From Corythucha ciliata (lineage: Eukaryota; Arthropoda; Insecta; Hemiptera; Tingidae), in contig CM075940.1 in assembly GCA_038030265.1 (NCBI GenBank), positions 7,316,001 through 7,380,000 on the forward strand: DNA of 64,000 bases, read 5' to 3'. The first letter of the stretch is position 1. Each line of letters opens with the position of its first letter. Position numbers and translations under genes: made by a program. Shown here one piece after another: positions 37,884 to 48,989 of the stretch. The notes beneath the pieces were generated by a model, which was given only the letters and a program-made list of their open reading frames with translations, was not told where the DNA came from and did no database searches.

Positions 37884-38112
37884 AATGCATGCATGAAACT
37901 GTAGCCATCTGGAGCCTACGTTGTCTGTCTTCCCTCGTTGAGGTGCGTTAAAAACGAACCGATTTCGGCTGCTCGCCAGCTTCAGCGAGTTTCAGTTGTA
38001 CTTACAGACGCTGAAGATGGCGAGCAGCCGAAACCGGTTCGTTTTTAACGCACCTCAACGAGGGAAGACAGACAACGTAGGCTCCTACGGCTACAGTTTC
38101 ATGCATGCATTA
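37884..38112. repeat. Long near-perfect inverted repeat with hammerhead-like motif
   Basis: Arms of about 104 bp (37,884-37,987 and 38,009-38,112) with a 21-base loop; differences are a small indel block near 37,907 and two substitutions. The right arm contains CTGAAGA, a GGC/GCC stem with a 5-base loop, and GAAACCGG, in the order of the hammerhead ribozyme core (CUGANGA, stem II, GAAA). Such motifs are known in Penelope-like and related retroelements. An extra U after the CUGANGA box may impair the fold. Confidence 0.85.
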
Positions 38113-38600
38113 CCTACTAACCCTCGTAGTTTAAGCGATCACACTAACAATATCAATTCGAAATCATTTCAATAATACACAAATTTGGTTTTCTGGGTTG
38201 GATTGGTGGCCTGTCACGTTGAACAACAGAGTGGAAAGTGAGGGGGTCGAGCCGCCCATGCCATTAGTGCTCACCCTCGCCACGCCGAGTGTCTTTCTTA
38301 TGCGTGAAAAAAGACGGCAAAGTCATCTCTGACGGGCCTATAAACCGTAAAAATACATTTTTCAAAGCCGTTACTCGATGAAAAAATAAATAAAAAACTA
38401 GTTTTACAGTTTACAAGCGTCAACCGCGAGGTTTAGCCATACACCCGCCGATTGAAGCCGAATTGCGAAAATTAGTCTCCTCTCGGGATAACCGGGTCTC
38501 CCGCCGTTCATCAAAAACTCCTCCGGAGGCAAGCTCTTAGCAAATCCTGTTATCCTAGTAAATGAACCAAAACTGTTCAAAAACGACGACTTTTCCCATT

Positions 38601-39529
38601 TTTTCTCGTAATTTGCGGCAATGTTCGGTCTATATATTGTACCAGAAGAATATAATGTGCTAGGAGCTCGGCTCTCACCTTGACGTTCTTCCTCTCGCTC
38701 TAAGATCTTGGCTCCTATTCTCCTAATGATTCGGTACCAAAACTTGTCAAAATCGATTATTTTAACCCGACAATTTCGGAACTTTCGTACCAGGAGAGTA
38801 GGATGTGCTGGGAGCTCGTCCAAAAAGGTGTTTTTGCCGTTAAATGGATACCCACGTGTTTATTGGCTAAAACGAGCATAAATTCCAACGTTGACGATTG
38901 ACATTTAGCGTTCTATGTGAGCCCAAAATTGCTCTCGCGAGGGAGATGTCGGACACACCTATAGAAATGCCGATCTCTTAACCCATTTAGATCGCTCAAA
39001 AATGCTCTTCGAATTGTATGTTAATCAAAACCTAGCCACTTTTGGCCAAAACTTCCCCGAAGACGAGCTTGTCCTAGCACATCCTAGCTCCTAACCATAG
39101 AAGACCAGAAATGTGACCGTTTTCTCGTTATTTGCGGGAATTTTCGGTCTATTGTACCAGGAGAATATAAATGTGCTAGGAGGTCAGCCTCCACCTTGAC
39201 GTCCTTCCCCTCGCTATAAACTTTTGGCTCATCCTACTCACCCAATGATTCGGTAGCAAAACTTGTCAAAATAGACGATTTTGCCACTTTTTTCCTGCCA
39301 TTTTCGAGAATTTTGGAACTTTCGTATCAGGAGAATAGGATATGCTGAGAGCTCGTCCTAAGAGGAGGTTTTACCGTTAAATGGGTACCCTCACATGTTA
39401 TTGGCGGAAACGAGCATAAAATTCCAACGTAGATATTTAGCGTTCTAAGTTAGACCAAATTGTTCTCGAGGGTGATATCAGGCACCCCTAGAAATGCCAA
39501 TCTTTTAACCCCTTTCGAACGCTCAAAAC
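38601..39529. repeat. ~520-bp tandem duplication with internal subrepeats
   Basis: 38,601-39,001 and 39,120-39,529 share long matching stretches in the same order (CTTGACGT, AATGATTCGGTA, AAAACTTGTCAAAAT, GAGCTCGTCC, AACGAGCATAAA, GAAATGCC). Within each copy, a phrase of the type GTACCAGGAGAATA then TGTGCTAGGAGCTCG occurs twice, so the unit itself arose by an older duplication. No reading frame is shared between copies. Confidence 0.85.
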
Positions 39530-39779
39530 GGTGACACCCACAGAAGACAACGACAAATTGTACAGTTAAGCACTAAAATGCAACGAGTTTTGATTAGGGT
39601 TACCATGTGTCCGGCTTTGAAAGGACACGTCCGGCCTTTCTGGGCCTTTTGCCGGCCGTGCGGCTTTTTTGGTAATATGAAAAACTAAAATATCTTACTT
39701 CTAAATCCCGTTTCACGTGCACAAAATAATACGTTATTTGTTTAAGAATTCGAAACATTCTTGCCCTGCATTAACAATA

Positions 39780-40740
39780 TCCTTTCACCTTAAGCTATGG
39801 ATTAGCGCTTTTTCTAAGTTTTAGATGCGAATTAGCGGATTTTTTTTTACCTATTCCCATCATTTGACGTTTTTTCGCAATCTTTGTTCGCGACCTTTGC
39901 TGTTAGAAACCTCGAATTATGGGCGTATTTTCAATCTTGGACGCAAATTATAATTGATTTATTTATAGCCGCGAATTAGATAGTTTATACTACACTTTAT
40001 GCGTGAATTAGTGATTTTCCTCAATTTCAGCGGTGAATTAGTAAATTTTAGCATCTTAGTGATATTTTTATTGAGCTGAAAATTAGCGTTTCTCTTAATT
40101 CCAGGGGCACTCATCAGCGATTTCAAAAAATTATCCGGGCATATTAGCCGGGGTTTTCACATTTTAGCCCCGCATTAACACTTTTTTTGTCACTTTTAGC
40201 TATATTGATTAGCGTTTTTCCTCACTTTTAGACAAAAATAAGTTGACTTCAGAAGCCGAGAATTGGCGTATTTTAAATTTTAAACACCTACCGAGATTTT
40301 TCTCCATTTTAGCTGCGAATTAGCGCTTTTTCTTCTTTTTAGCTGGGAATTAGCCCTTTTCTCAATTTGTACTGAAAATTAACGTTTTTATTCCTTGAAT
40401 TAGCGATATTTCTCAATTTTTGCCACATAAATTGGCGTTTTAGCACTTTTTCTCTATTTGAGCGGAAATTTAGCGCTTTTCTTGATTTTATCCTCGCTAA
40501 TTAGTGATTTTCTCAATATAGGCATGAATTAGTGGTTTTTCATATTTTAGCCACGTATTGGATTTTTTTTTTCAATTTTAGCTATGGACTAGCAATTTTT
40601 CTGTTTTAGCCTCGAAATATCCTTAAGAAGCTGCGGATTGGCGTTTTCTCAATTTTAGCCGCGGATAAGGAATTTTTTACATTCATAACCGCAAATTAAC
40701 GGTTTTGCTACAGCTTATTCGCGAATATTAGCGAACCATC
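39780..40740 (+). repeat. Family A minisatellite (array 4)
   Basis: About 30 units of roughly 30 bp built from GAATTAGCG, CTTTTTCTCAATTTTAGCC and variants, with occasional pieces of unrelated sequence. It is followed by a family C fragment. Confidence 0.85.
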
Positions 40741-41019
40741 CCCAGCCATAAACGTCTGCAAGGGGTCGTCGTCAGCAACAGCCTATCGAGGCCCATGTGC
40801 GCAGTTCTTTTCACTGAGCAAGGTTACAGGCAAGTCTACGTCTGAAATTGAGAAGCCACGCTATGGTTGTCAGTTGAGTTGGTGTCAAGATTTTCGTCTT
40901 TTTGTGCAGTACGGCGCGTTCTGTCGATACAAGGTGGGACCAGTTTTGTGTTTCGACCCCCCCCCCCCCCGACCAATTCCTGTGTGATAGCTATACAGGC
41001 ATAAAATTATTTTTGGCAG

Positions 41020-41190
41020 CGCCAAATTCACGAAATTGATCCTCAAAAAGTGCCAGACCACGAAATTTTATTTTTGGGAGAATCAAATCCTTGAATCCTC
41101 GAATTCGGCGATTTGGGCAAACAAAGGATGATATGGGGCCACGGTGTAGAGATTTCCGCTCCGGGCCCCCATAGGTGGAGGTCCGCCACT
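41020..41190. repeat. Family C fragment followed by a GC-rich transposon-like end
   Basis: 41,020-41,120 has CCAAATTCACGAAATTG and CCACGAAATTTTATTTTTGG words of family C. 41,137-41,187 contains AGAGATTTCCGC, CCGGGCCCC and TCCGCCACTG, the same ordered words as 50,485-50,527. The inverted form begins CAGTGGCGGA, typical of hAT-like termini. Confidence 0.55.
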
Positions 41191-41589
41191 GATCCTGCTA
41201 CATAATGCATAATTCACTATAAACTTATGAGGCTGCTGCGGCTTCGTGTGAGCGTTCCTGGCGGTGCGTGAAAGAGTCCTCTTAGAGTACCTATGAAATG
41301 AGGGGAAAAAGAGGAGAGAAAAAAAACATGTATTTTCTTTCTCTCTTCATCTCTTCTGGTTCGATTTGTCTTATCCCCTCCCTCGCCTAAAAATATGTCT
41401 AAAATTTTGCCGCCCCTCGAAATTTTCCGCCCTGGTCCTCTCTTTTTCACGGTTAATTCGATTGATGCGGAGGCGACCCAAAGAAGGAAAGGCAGCCCGC
41501 GTGCACCAGGTCTGTATAAAACGCGGATACTTGCGAGATCCCCTTGAAACGCGCCGTGAAATTGAGAAAACAACTGCAAAAAAAAGCTC

Positions 41590-42130
41590 TAACCCCTGCG
41601 TTGGAATCTCCAACCAAAGTAACGTCTCAACTACAACAAAGCTCCAAACCACAGTAAAAAGCTCCTACTACAAAGAAGGCCCAACTACAGAAAAAATCCA
41701 ACCACAGCAAAGGTCCCGACTACAGCCCAAGGTCCAACCGTAGTAAAGCTCTATAACCACAGTTATAATGCCATCGACAGTTATAACCTCCAACCGCAGC
41801 AAAGCTCCAAACTACAGATAAAGGTCCAATCACAGCAAAGGTACGACCACAGCAAAGGTACAACCACAGCAAAAGTACAACCACAGCAAAGGTCCAACAG
41901 CAGCAAAGCTCCAAACCACAGCAAAGCTCCGACGAACCACAGCAAAGCTCCAAACCACATCAGTAACGACCCAACCAGAGCAAAGCTCCAAACCACATTA
42001 AAGCTCTAACCACAGAGAAGGTCCAACCACGGCAAAGGTCGAACTATATAGTCAAGGTTCAACCACAGAAAATGTGAAGCAGCACGTCCAACCACAGTAA
42101 AGCTCTAGCCACAGTTATAATCTCACACTT
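41590..42130 (-). repeat. ~18-bp minisatellite, family E (second array, reversed)
   Basis: Repeats of AAGCTCCAACCACAGCA/AAGGTCCAACCACAGCA with period 17-20 bp, best preserved at 41,820-41,960. It is the reverse complement of the 25,664-26,010 array. The translation is Cys/Leu/Trp-rich or Gln/Thr-rich and is an artefact of the repeat. Confidence 0.85.
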
Positions 42131-42475
42131 AGTCTACCTGAGCTAACAGTAGAGCTTCAACCTCATTAATGCTTTCCTTTTTTCTCTTTTCTTCTTTTTC
42201 TTAAATCCGGGCCGCCAAGGAAGGCCGGGGCCGGCGATAAAGGACCCAGTGACACCCCCGTTCTCGACACGCCTGACTGCTAGTGACCAATGTAATCTGG
42301 ATGGGAGCAATCCCACAGTCTTTACTTAACCATTAGCTCCCCTCCTTCCCACCACCACCACTCAAACGCTTCATGCCGAATTATGCTATGACTTACCTTT
42401 TTGTTCTCTGTTTGTAGGCCAGAGTCAGATGGAGTGCCTAGGGTTATCTCAACTTACCACGTTATCTCAATTTAC

Positions 42476-43045
42476 CGCGCTGAAAATTGGCACACAATTT
42501 ACGCGTGAATCAATAGAACTCGTCCTGAAGTTTAAACCCGGTTGGCCGAGGGAAACGCGTGAAATTCCGGAAAAAAAACCTGCTGCCAGGTATACACAAG
42601 CTTATGCTTGTACCGTGGGTAAAATGGGAATTAAAAAAGCGTGAAGAGTTGGAAATACATAAATCCTCGTAGGCGTGGATAACGTTTTGCGTTATTTACT
42701 CACTTTTCTCCACTCGACACCACAGATGAGAAGGAAAGGGCTTCTTCCTCCTCCTCCTTCTGCTTTACCGCTCTACCGCGCTACCGAATCACGCCTCGGA
42801 GGCTGCTCGCGCAAGCGCTCTGAGGCCCTTTTTGCATTTCATCGAATCACTCACTATACACTTCGAGTAAAACGTTATCCAACGTTAATATCCACGTCAA
42901 TAATAACCTGAAATGCTCGGATTGCGCTAAAAATTGGCACACAATTCAAGCGTGGATCGAATACACAATTGTCTTACGGTTAGAATTTAAACCCGGTTGG
43001 TTGAGGTAAACCAGAGGGATTCCGGAAAAACCAACCTATAAGCTG
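42476..43045 (+). repeat. Direct duplication of a ~120-bp segment
   Basis: 42,476-42,600 and 42,925-43,045 share AAAATTGGCACACAATT, TTTAAACCCGGTTGG, GAGG..AAAC and ATTCCGGAAAAA in the same order. The two copies are separated by about 330 bp of non-repeated DNA. Confidence 0.75.
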
Positions 43046-43529
43046 CACTAGGACTGTGTGCCAATTTTGCACAGTGGGTTTCATGGGTTTTTCTGAGGTT
43101 CCACGAATTTTTCCGCGGACATTGGCCACGTGATCCTCAGCCCCGATGTCCGAGGAAAAGCCTTGACGCAAGCGGCTCTTATTGCTGGCCCACCGCGAAG
43201 TGAAAAATTCGGCCGAAACCAACAGCCTACTCGAAACTCTAACTCGCTCATTTTTGGCCAGTTTGAGGCCACCCTGACTGAGGACGTACAACCTTGAGGG
43301 ATATGTTTTGGCCAAAATAACCGCCTGCATTTCTCAATTCAGCATGACCTGAGGAAAGCCGAAACACTTTGAAAAATTACTCAGAACGCTCATTTTTGGC
43401 CACTTTGAGATTGAGAGGCCCTACCCACCCTAATATAACCACTTACATAATCGAATTTCACGGTTCGCAATGGCCCTTGGACGTCCAGTCCTTCTTCTAC
43501 ACGTCTTTGTTCGAAACCAGCTTTTACAA

Positions 43530-44260
43530 TCGGAAACCGTCAATTTTGCCCCTCCAAACTGGCTGATTTAACTATTAATTCTGAACAATTCCCCCTTGAA
43601 ATAACGAAATAATCTTGAATTTTGGCCTGAAAAGTAGATTTTCCACGGGAAAAATGGTCAATTTCCGCAAAATCGCTTCACACAGCTACAATTGAGAACA
43701 ACGCGCTGATTCGTGGCTATATAATTCTCGTTCGCGATATTTTGCAAGTTTCACGTCCTAATTTCAGAGAAAAGGCATGTTTTAGGGCCTTTTGTTTTAG
43801 TGGGCGCGAACCCTGGGCCCATATAACTTTGAATTTGAACTTGAATTTATTTTAAATTTAAATTGAGTGAGTAGGCAGTTTCGTGTCCTAGTTTGAGCGA
43901 AATTACAAGTTTCGTGGCTGAATTTGCGCGGAATTGACAGTTTCGGGCCTTCATTTCGGCGAAATTGCGAGTTGGTGGGGGGGGGGTCGGGTATTAATTT
44001 TTAAAAATTGCAAGTTAAGGGCCTTAGTTTTGGGATCTTTTTGTTGGCGGATGATTCAAAAAGCTAGCCGGCACTTGAAGAGCCCAGAGCCTGACTAATA
44101 CCCAGGAAATCAAAAGTTCCATGGCCGAATTTCCACGGTAGTGCGCATTCCGGGTGTTAATTCCTACAAAAATGCACGTTTAATGCCTTAATTTCTGTAA
44201 AAATAAAATTTCAAAAAGTGGCCGATAGCGCCCTCTAAGCTTGACGAAACGCGCGTTGGG
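43530..44260 (+). repeat. Degenerate repeats, family B (third block)
   Basis: The opening 150 bp align with 5,938-6,080; later parts contain GTTTCGTGTCCTAGTTTGAG, GAAATTGCGAGTT and AAAATTGCAAGTT, and 44,100-44,220 align with 29,270-29,400. The units are near 30 bp and diverged. A single family A-like unit in reverse lies at 43,690-43,735. Confidence 0.65.
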
Positions 44261-45232
44261 GTCCCCTGGGGGCATATCATTGCCCGACGCGTGTTCATTG
44301 TTTAGGCGAATACACTAGTTGAGAACTCAAGGGAATGCGAAAAGCTGCCCACGCTTCTGTCTAGAGGGCCCCAGAGAGCTACGCCCATGCACGGTTGCCC
44401 CTAAATTCCGTCGGTTTGGATGTTTTAAAACCAAATTTGTGGTTTGTTGCATGTCATCGCGTCAGAAACCAATTTTCTCGCTCCCCCCCCCCCAAAGGCG
44501 GATCTGGGACCTCTCTCGGGAGGATCGAAAATCCTCCCCCTCTCCTAGTCCACCCCCACCCCTGACCACCACTCCCCTACCCCATGCTTAGAGATTTTCC
44601 AAGCTCCAGGGGAGGGGTAATTCCCTGCTGTTACCCTCCCCCCGCCCCACAATCACTGAATAAACTTGATCGTGCCCAAAACAACGTGCTGGATCACTAC
44701 GTCTCCCTCCAGAGGACAACAGAAAGGTACAAACGCTGAAGGAGAGTCGTCCAGCTATCCGTCGGCAGCCGCAGTGTCGAGGGGGGGGGGAGTCGAGCCA
44801 GGAAGTCCGAAGCTCACAGTGCGTACGGACAGTGATGGTTAAGTTCCTCTGTCTGCAATCCTAAGTTTTCCAGTAGGGCAAGGTGCCGAATTTGACTCCG
44901 CCGTTTGTTGTTGCTTGGACCAGAAATCCAAATGGTTCCATAGCGGCCCATGATGATAAAATAGTACAACCATAACAAGACTTTTTGAAAAATAAAAAAA
45001 AATCGAATTATTTATTTAAAGCGAAACAGTCTTGGAAAGTCTAATTTTTAAAATGACTCTTAAGGTAACTTGAACAGAAGTAACTCTTTCAGAGGTAATA
45101 TTTCATGGGCTTTTCGAAGCCAAAATTCAACGAACAACATCGTAAGAGATTCAGTGTGATCTCCACTTCAAAATCTTAATTTACGTCATTAGAAATTTCT
45201 GAACAAAACGATAAAATTCCTGAAAGGGTTCA
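44261..45232. other. RMND1 downstream flank, non-coding
   Basis: C-rich runs (44,480-44,660) suggest old transposon ends; otherwise there is no gene, RNA or ordered repeat that I can support. The RMND1 3' untranslated region should lie just below 45,233. Confidence 0.5.
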
Positions 45233-46544
45233 TTAAGATGTGAAATTTTTAATTACGTGAACGAATTCGAATCCAACTTCGACCATGATCAGTATGATGA
45301 TCATCCACTCCAAACGAACGTGATGGCGGTCACTCAAATGAGTCGACACTAATTGAATTAAGCCGAGGCAATGGTCCAATTTATCATTTACAACCTTTCG
45401 GGGCAAATCAGTTAAGACGTGGCGGGGCTACCGTTGAGAACAGCTTACTTTGGTCCTTTTCGAGATGGAAAAGTACGAATGGCAGTAATTGAAGAGTCCC
45501 TCTAAATTTTCCCGGTCCCAGTAGAAGTCTGGGGTGTCCAAAAGGTCGGTTGATAGGTTAACGCTGTGCCTCATGGCGAATACTTGACCTGAGAGCTTAA
45601 GGACTCCGCTCTGGGTTACGGTTAGAGGGCGACCAAATTTCAAATCCTGGGAGAAATACGAGTTAGTACTACTATGGGAAGGGGATGGAGCGTTTAATTA
45701 CTTCGGTAACAGGTCTGATCGACTCGATATAATTCATAAGTAGTGTTTCTATCACGCCGAGTTTAACTGACAAAGCGAGGGCGTTTGACAAGGTGTACTT
45801 GTCAGCCGCAATGTCTTCAATCGTTCGACCGTTTGTAGCAACGACGATTTGCCCGTGTCGTATTGTACTTTTCTTTCTGTGGGTGACGGTAAATTAATTG
45901 ACTGAAATTAAAAAAAAATCAGCGACATAGCAGTACCCGCACTGATCGTAGGTGTAATCCATGACTTCGACTTCAGAACGGGAGACAGTAGTGTCATACT
46001 GTTGAGATGAAAACCCCTTCAAATACCACAACATTTTGTCCATTTCAAGGGAATCAAAATTCCACATAACGACAGTGCCGTCCTGGAAAAAGTAAACGTG
46101 CCGGTCCTCAGGGTCGACGGGGTTGTTGCTGTGCTTCGCAACCGCATGTAGGGCGCTTCCAACACCTTGAAAAAATCACCACCATTATCATTACAGTTAA
46201 AAGCAATAATTTTCCAGTTTACCTGACTGCAAGCACGCGTGGTTAGTTAATTCTAAGGGAACGTACGAGTCGTCCTCTTTGAGGGCCCTAACGAGTAAAT
46301 GAAGGTGATAGGACTCGGCGGTGGCAAACGCACTGACACTCCAGTGCTACAGAAATACATTTTAGTCTATTTCAGGCTGAAAAAAAGTATTACTTCAAAG
46401 AAGTACCTCAGGAGGGGAATATTCTTTGGTTGTTGATCTCCATTTCCTCGTCACGGACGTCTCACTACAGAAAGCCCTGCTGCTTGACTTATTCAGTTGA
46501 CTGACTAAGGCTCCTCGAGTCACTACCAAAATCTTTCGAAACAT
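45233..46544 (-). CDS. RMND1: Required for meiotic nuclear division 1 homologue (mitochondrial)
   Basis: Six exons on the minus strand: 46544-46407, 46346-46223, 46165-45937, 45876-45702, 45646-45449, 45394-45233. All phases agree, giving 341 residues (human about 449, with a longer N-terminus). RMND1 is an inner-membrane protein needed for mitochondrial translation. The start MFRKILVVTRG begins a basic, Ser-rich presequence. The RMD1/DUF155 domain is clear: SAFATAESYHLHLL, DGTVVMWNFDS, LSNALALSVKLGVIE, VFAMRHSVNLSTDLLDTPDF, YWDRENLEGL. A C-terminal membrane segment, RLEWMIIILIMVEVGFEF, is typical of the family. Introns are only 54-60 bp. The gene appears intact and compact. Confidence 0.96.
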
Positions 46545-47461
46545 AATCTCTTCGACAAAATTAAGTTTTCGGAAAATATACCGAACAACGCAACTGAATG
46601 AAGAAAAAAAAACAGCCGACACTTTATCTCTCAAACACCGTATCGTATGATACCAGGATAACAGTCCCCCCACCACGGACCTACGTCACATGCTTTTGAG
46701 CTCTCTCCTCTTAGGGCTCTCTCTAAACTGCCGCGTTTCATTTTCCGTTTCATGCAGGGCTGGATAATGGCGGGGGACTACCGGGACCGGGGCTATAGCC
46801 CTGGGCTTTTGAGGGGCGGCAAAATTTGAGAAATTTTATGACGCGGGGGAGGGGGATAAGAAAAATCGAACCAGAAGAGGAAGATGACGGTGAAGAGGAA
46901 GACTTTTTTTTTTTTGTAAGACACACCCTGATTGAGCTGTTGCACTTCGTTCCTGTACTAAGCGGGCTCCTCGGCCTCAGACGGTGGGCCTACGCCTATC
47001 CGGGCCCCAGGGCGGAAATTTCAACGAGATCCCTGCTCATCCACAGCGGCGTAGCGTATGGGGGGGGGGGCCCGCCCCGGGCATCACTTGAAATGGGGCA
47101 TCAGCCGGCTGAGGCTTTTATTATTTATTTCTAAAGTGAATAAGTTAAAGAACCAAGTACATTTGGGATAAATATTGACTCCTTTTGCGCACCACCGGTA
47201 CAAAACACTCCACATCTATTCAACTGCCCTGTCCCCATAGTTGCTAGGTGCTCCATGAAAGAAATCGTGGCTTCAGGTCTACCAAGAGGCACCAAAACCG
47301 CACAAAATGGTCCATTGCAGATCAGGGCACCCCCAAGAGCTATCTATAACAGTATAACGACTGTTAGTTGGTAGGAGGAGGCATAAAAACTACAATGAAG
47401 TTGACCGCAAGCTGAGTCTTGAGGGATGCCATGGCTCTCTTTTGGAGGCAAAGCAGTGAGA
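46545..47461. other. RMND1 5' flank and unassigned GC-rich debris
   Basis: 46,545-46,750 presumably holds the RMND1 5' untranslated region and promoter. 46,757-47,100 includes G-run-rich segments with GGGCCCC and GCGGAAATTTC words resembling the transposon-like ends near 41.14 and 50.49 kb. No gene is recognised. Confidence 0.45.
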
Positions 47462-47700
47462 GGGGGTTACCCACTCTAAGGTGAGTCCCGTGAGCAGGGC
47501 GAAAGAGGAAATTAAACTTGAAATCCAAGACAGACTAAACAATTGTATTTTAGATAAATAATATATTCCTCCACGAAAAACAAAACAAGTAAAATGGGTA
47601 CCTTGAAATGGGAAAATGTCAGAACCGTTGATCGGATGAGGAGTGACGGAGAAGATGGGAGAAAAACCGAAAAGCTCTCTTGCTCGTAGGGAACTGACTT
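47462..47700 (+). mobile_element. ~250-bp MITE (copy 1)
   Basis: It begins GGGGGTTACCCACTCTAAG and shares nearly its entire length, in reverse orientation, with 56,335-56,588. The far terminal repeat is missing here: the sequence ends with GGGAACTGACTT before the expected inverted GGTAACCCC. No coding potential. Confidence 0.75.
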
Positions 47701-48989
47701 ATCGCTCTTAGGGTCCTCTCTTGTGTCCCCCCTCTAGGCGACAGGGCGGAGTTGGTACGGGGGTCCCTCACAACACCCCCGGCTTCGAGGAAGACTTCGA
47801 GGCGAGAAGCACGCTTTTCTTTGGTAGTGCAGGTAGTGCTTTTCTTTGGTGGGCAGGATGCCAGTTTCCGGCAGGATAATGTGGTATCCAGGTTGGTTTC
47901 GCCCAGGTAGTGCGTGCAGCCGCAGTATGGGTAGCAACATGCGAAAGGTCGACAATACTTCGATTGGCGTTGTCAGATGTGGACGAGACGACATTATTAC
48001 GTAAGCGTAGTAGGTTGATGCGGGTGATATAGTGGCGGCGGAAGTATTTTGGTTCAGGGGGGGCGAAAATTAAGGCGCTTCCCCCCTTCCCTTCCCCACC
48101 ATACCCTACACTAACATCACTTCCTTAGTTTTCATCAATAGAAGGTGAAGTGTAGTGTAGTTCTCAATTTTAAGTAAATAGAGGAGGCAAGGTATTGTAT
48201 GGAGGTGCCCAATAGTCTTGAATTTTCAGCATTTAGGGAATGATTTGAATGTGGTATACAACGGCCTGATTCTTGATAGGTTTTTGACTAATAATATTTT
48301 ATTTTTATCCCACATGATACTAAAACCGAATTTTGCGGCCACAAATGAGTCCCAAAAGTGTCTCTTTTCATGCCTAGGAACTAAAGTATTTTTCAAGCGA
48401 CATGCTCCGAAAGTAGTCATTTTCTGTACCCAAAAATGTCTGGGAAATTGACCATTACCGCACAGTGACATTCGAGAAATTTTCTGTACTAGTCCAGAAA
48501 ATATTTTCCGTCCTAGTACGGAGAGTAAATGAACTCGGGTTATAACCTCGTTTAATGTCTTCTTAAACTAAAGACACGAGAAGTCAGTAGTCAATTTGTC
48601 AAAGTCAGTTTTATCATATCCTTGCTGTCGCGTGAAAAAAGTCGTACATCACTCGTAGGAAGGGGATTTACCTCGCCTCGCCCACCGGGCTTGTAATGTA
48701 ATGTACCGCGGCAAATTTTACGGCGTTTTAGAGCCATGACTTTAGCTCCTGCGTATACATATACTATTATTGATTTCTTAGTTGTTTTTTTGCCACAAGA
48801 ATATGGCAAGTATTCGTATTAAATAATAAACGATAATCATTCGTACTCAAATAAAACAGCAAAGTGTGGAAATGCAGGTAGGGGCATAACTAGAAATCCG
48901 GATCAGGGGTTCGGATGGGGGCCCCTGAGTAGCTTGAAGATGAAAAATCGGGATTTTCAAGTAGATAAGATGAAAACGAATGGCTAAAC
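47701..48989. other. Non-coding DNA without recognised gene
   Basis: Mixed composition. GC-rich at 47,720-48,000 and 48,650-48,720; near 48,880-48,940 a segment GGGGCATAACTAG then GGGGGCCCC looks like a DNA-transposon terminus immediately left of the large family A array. Confidence 0.45.

Noticed and set aside
41366..41953. Open frames of 77-125 codons on both strands
   Set aside because: They coincide with the family E repeat; the protein is a translation of the repeat unit in each strand.
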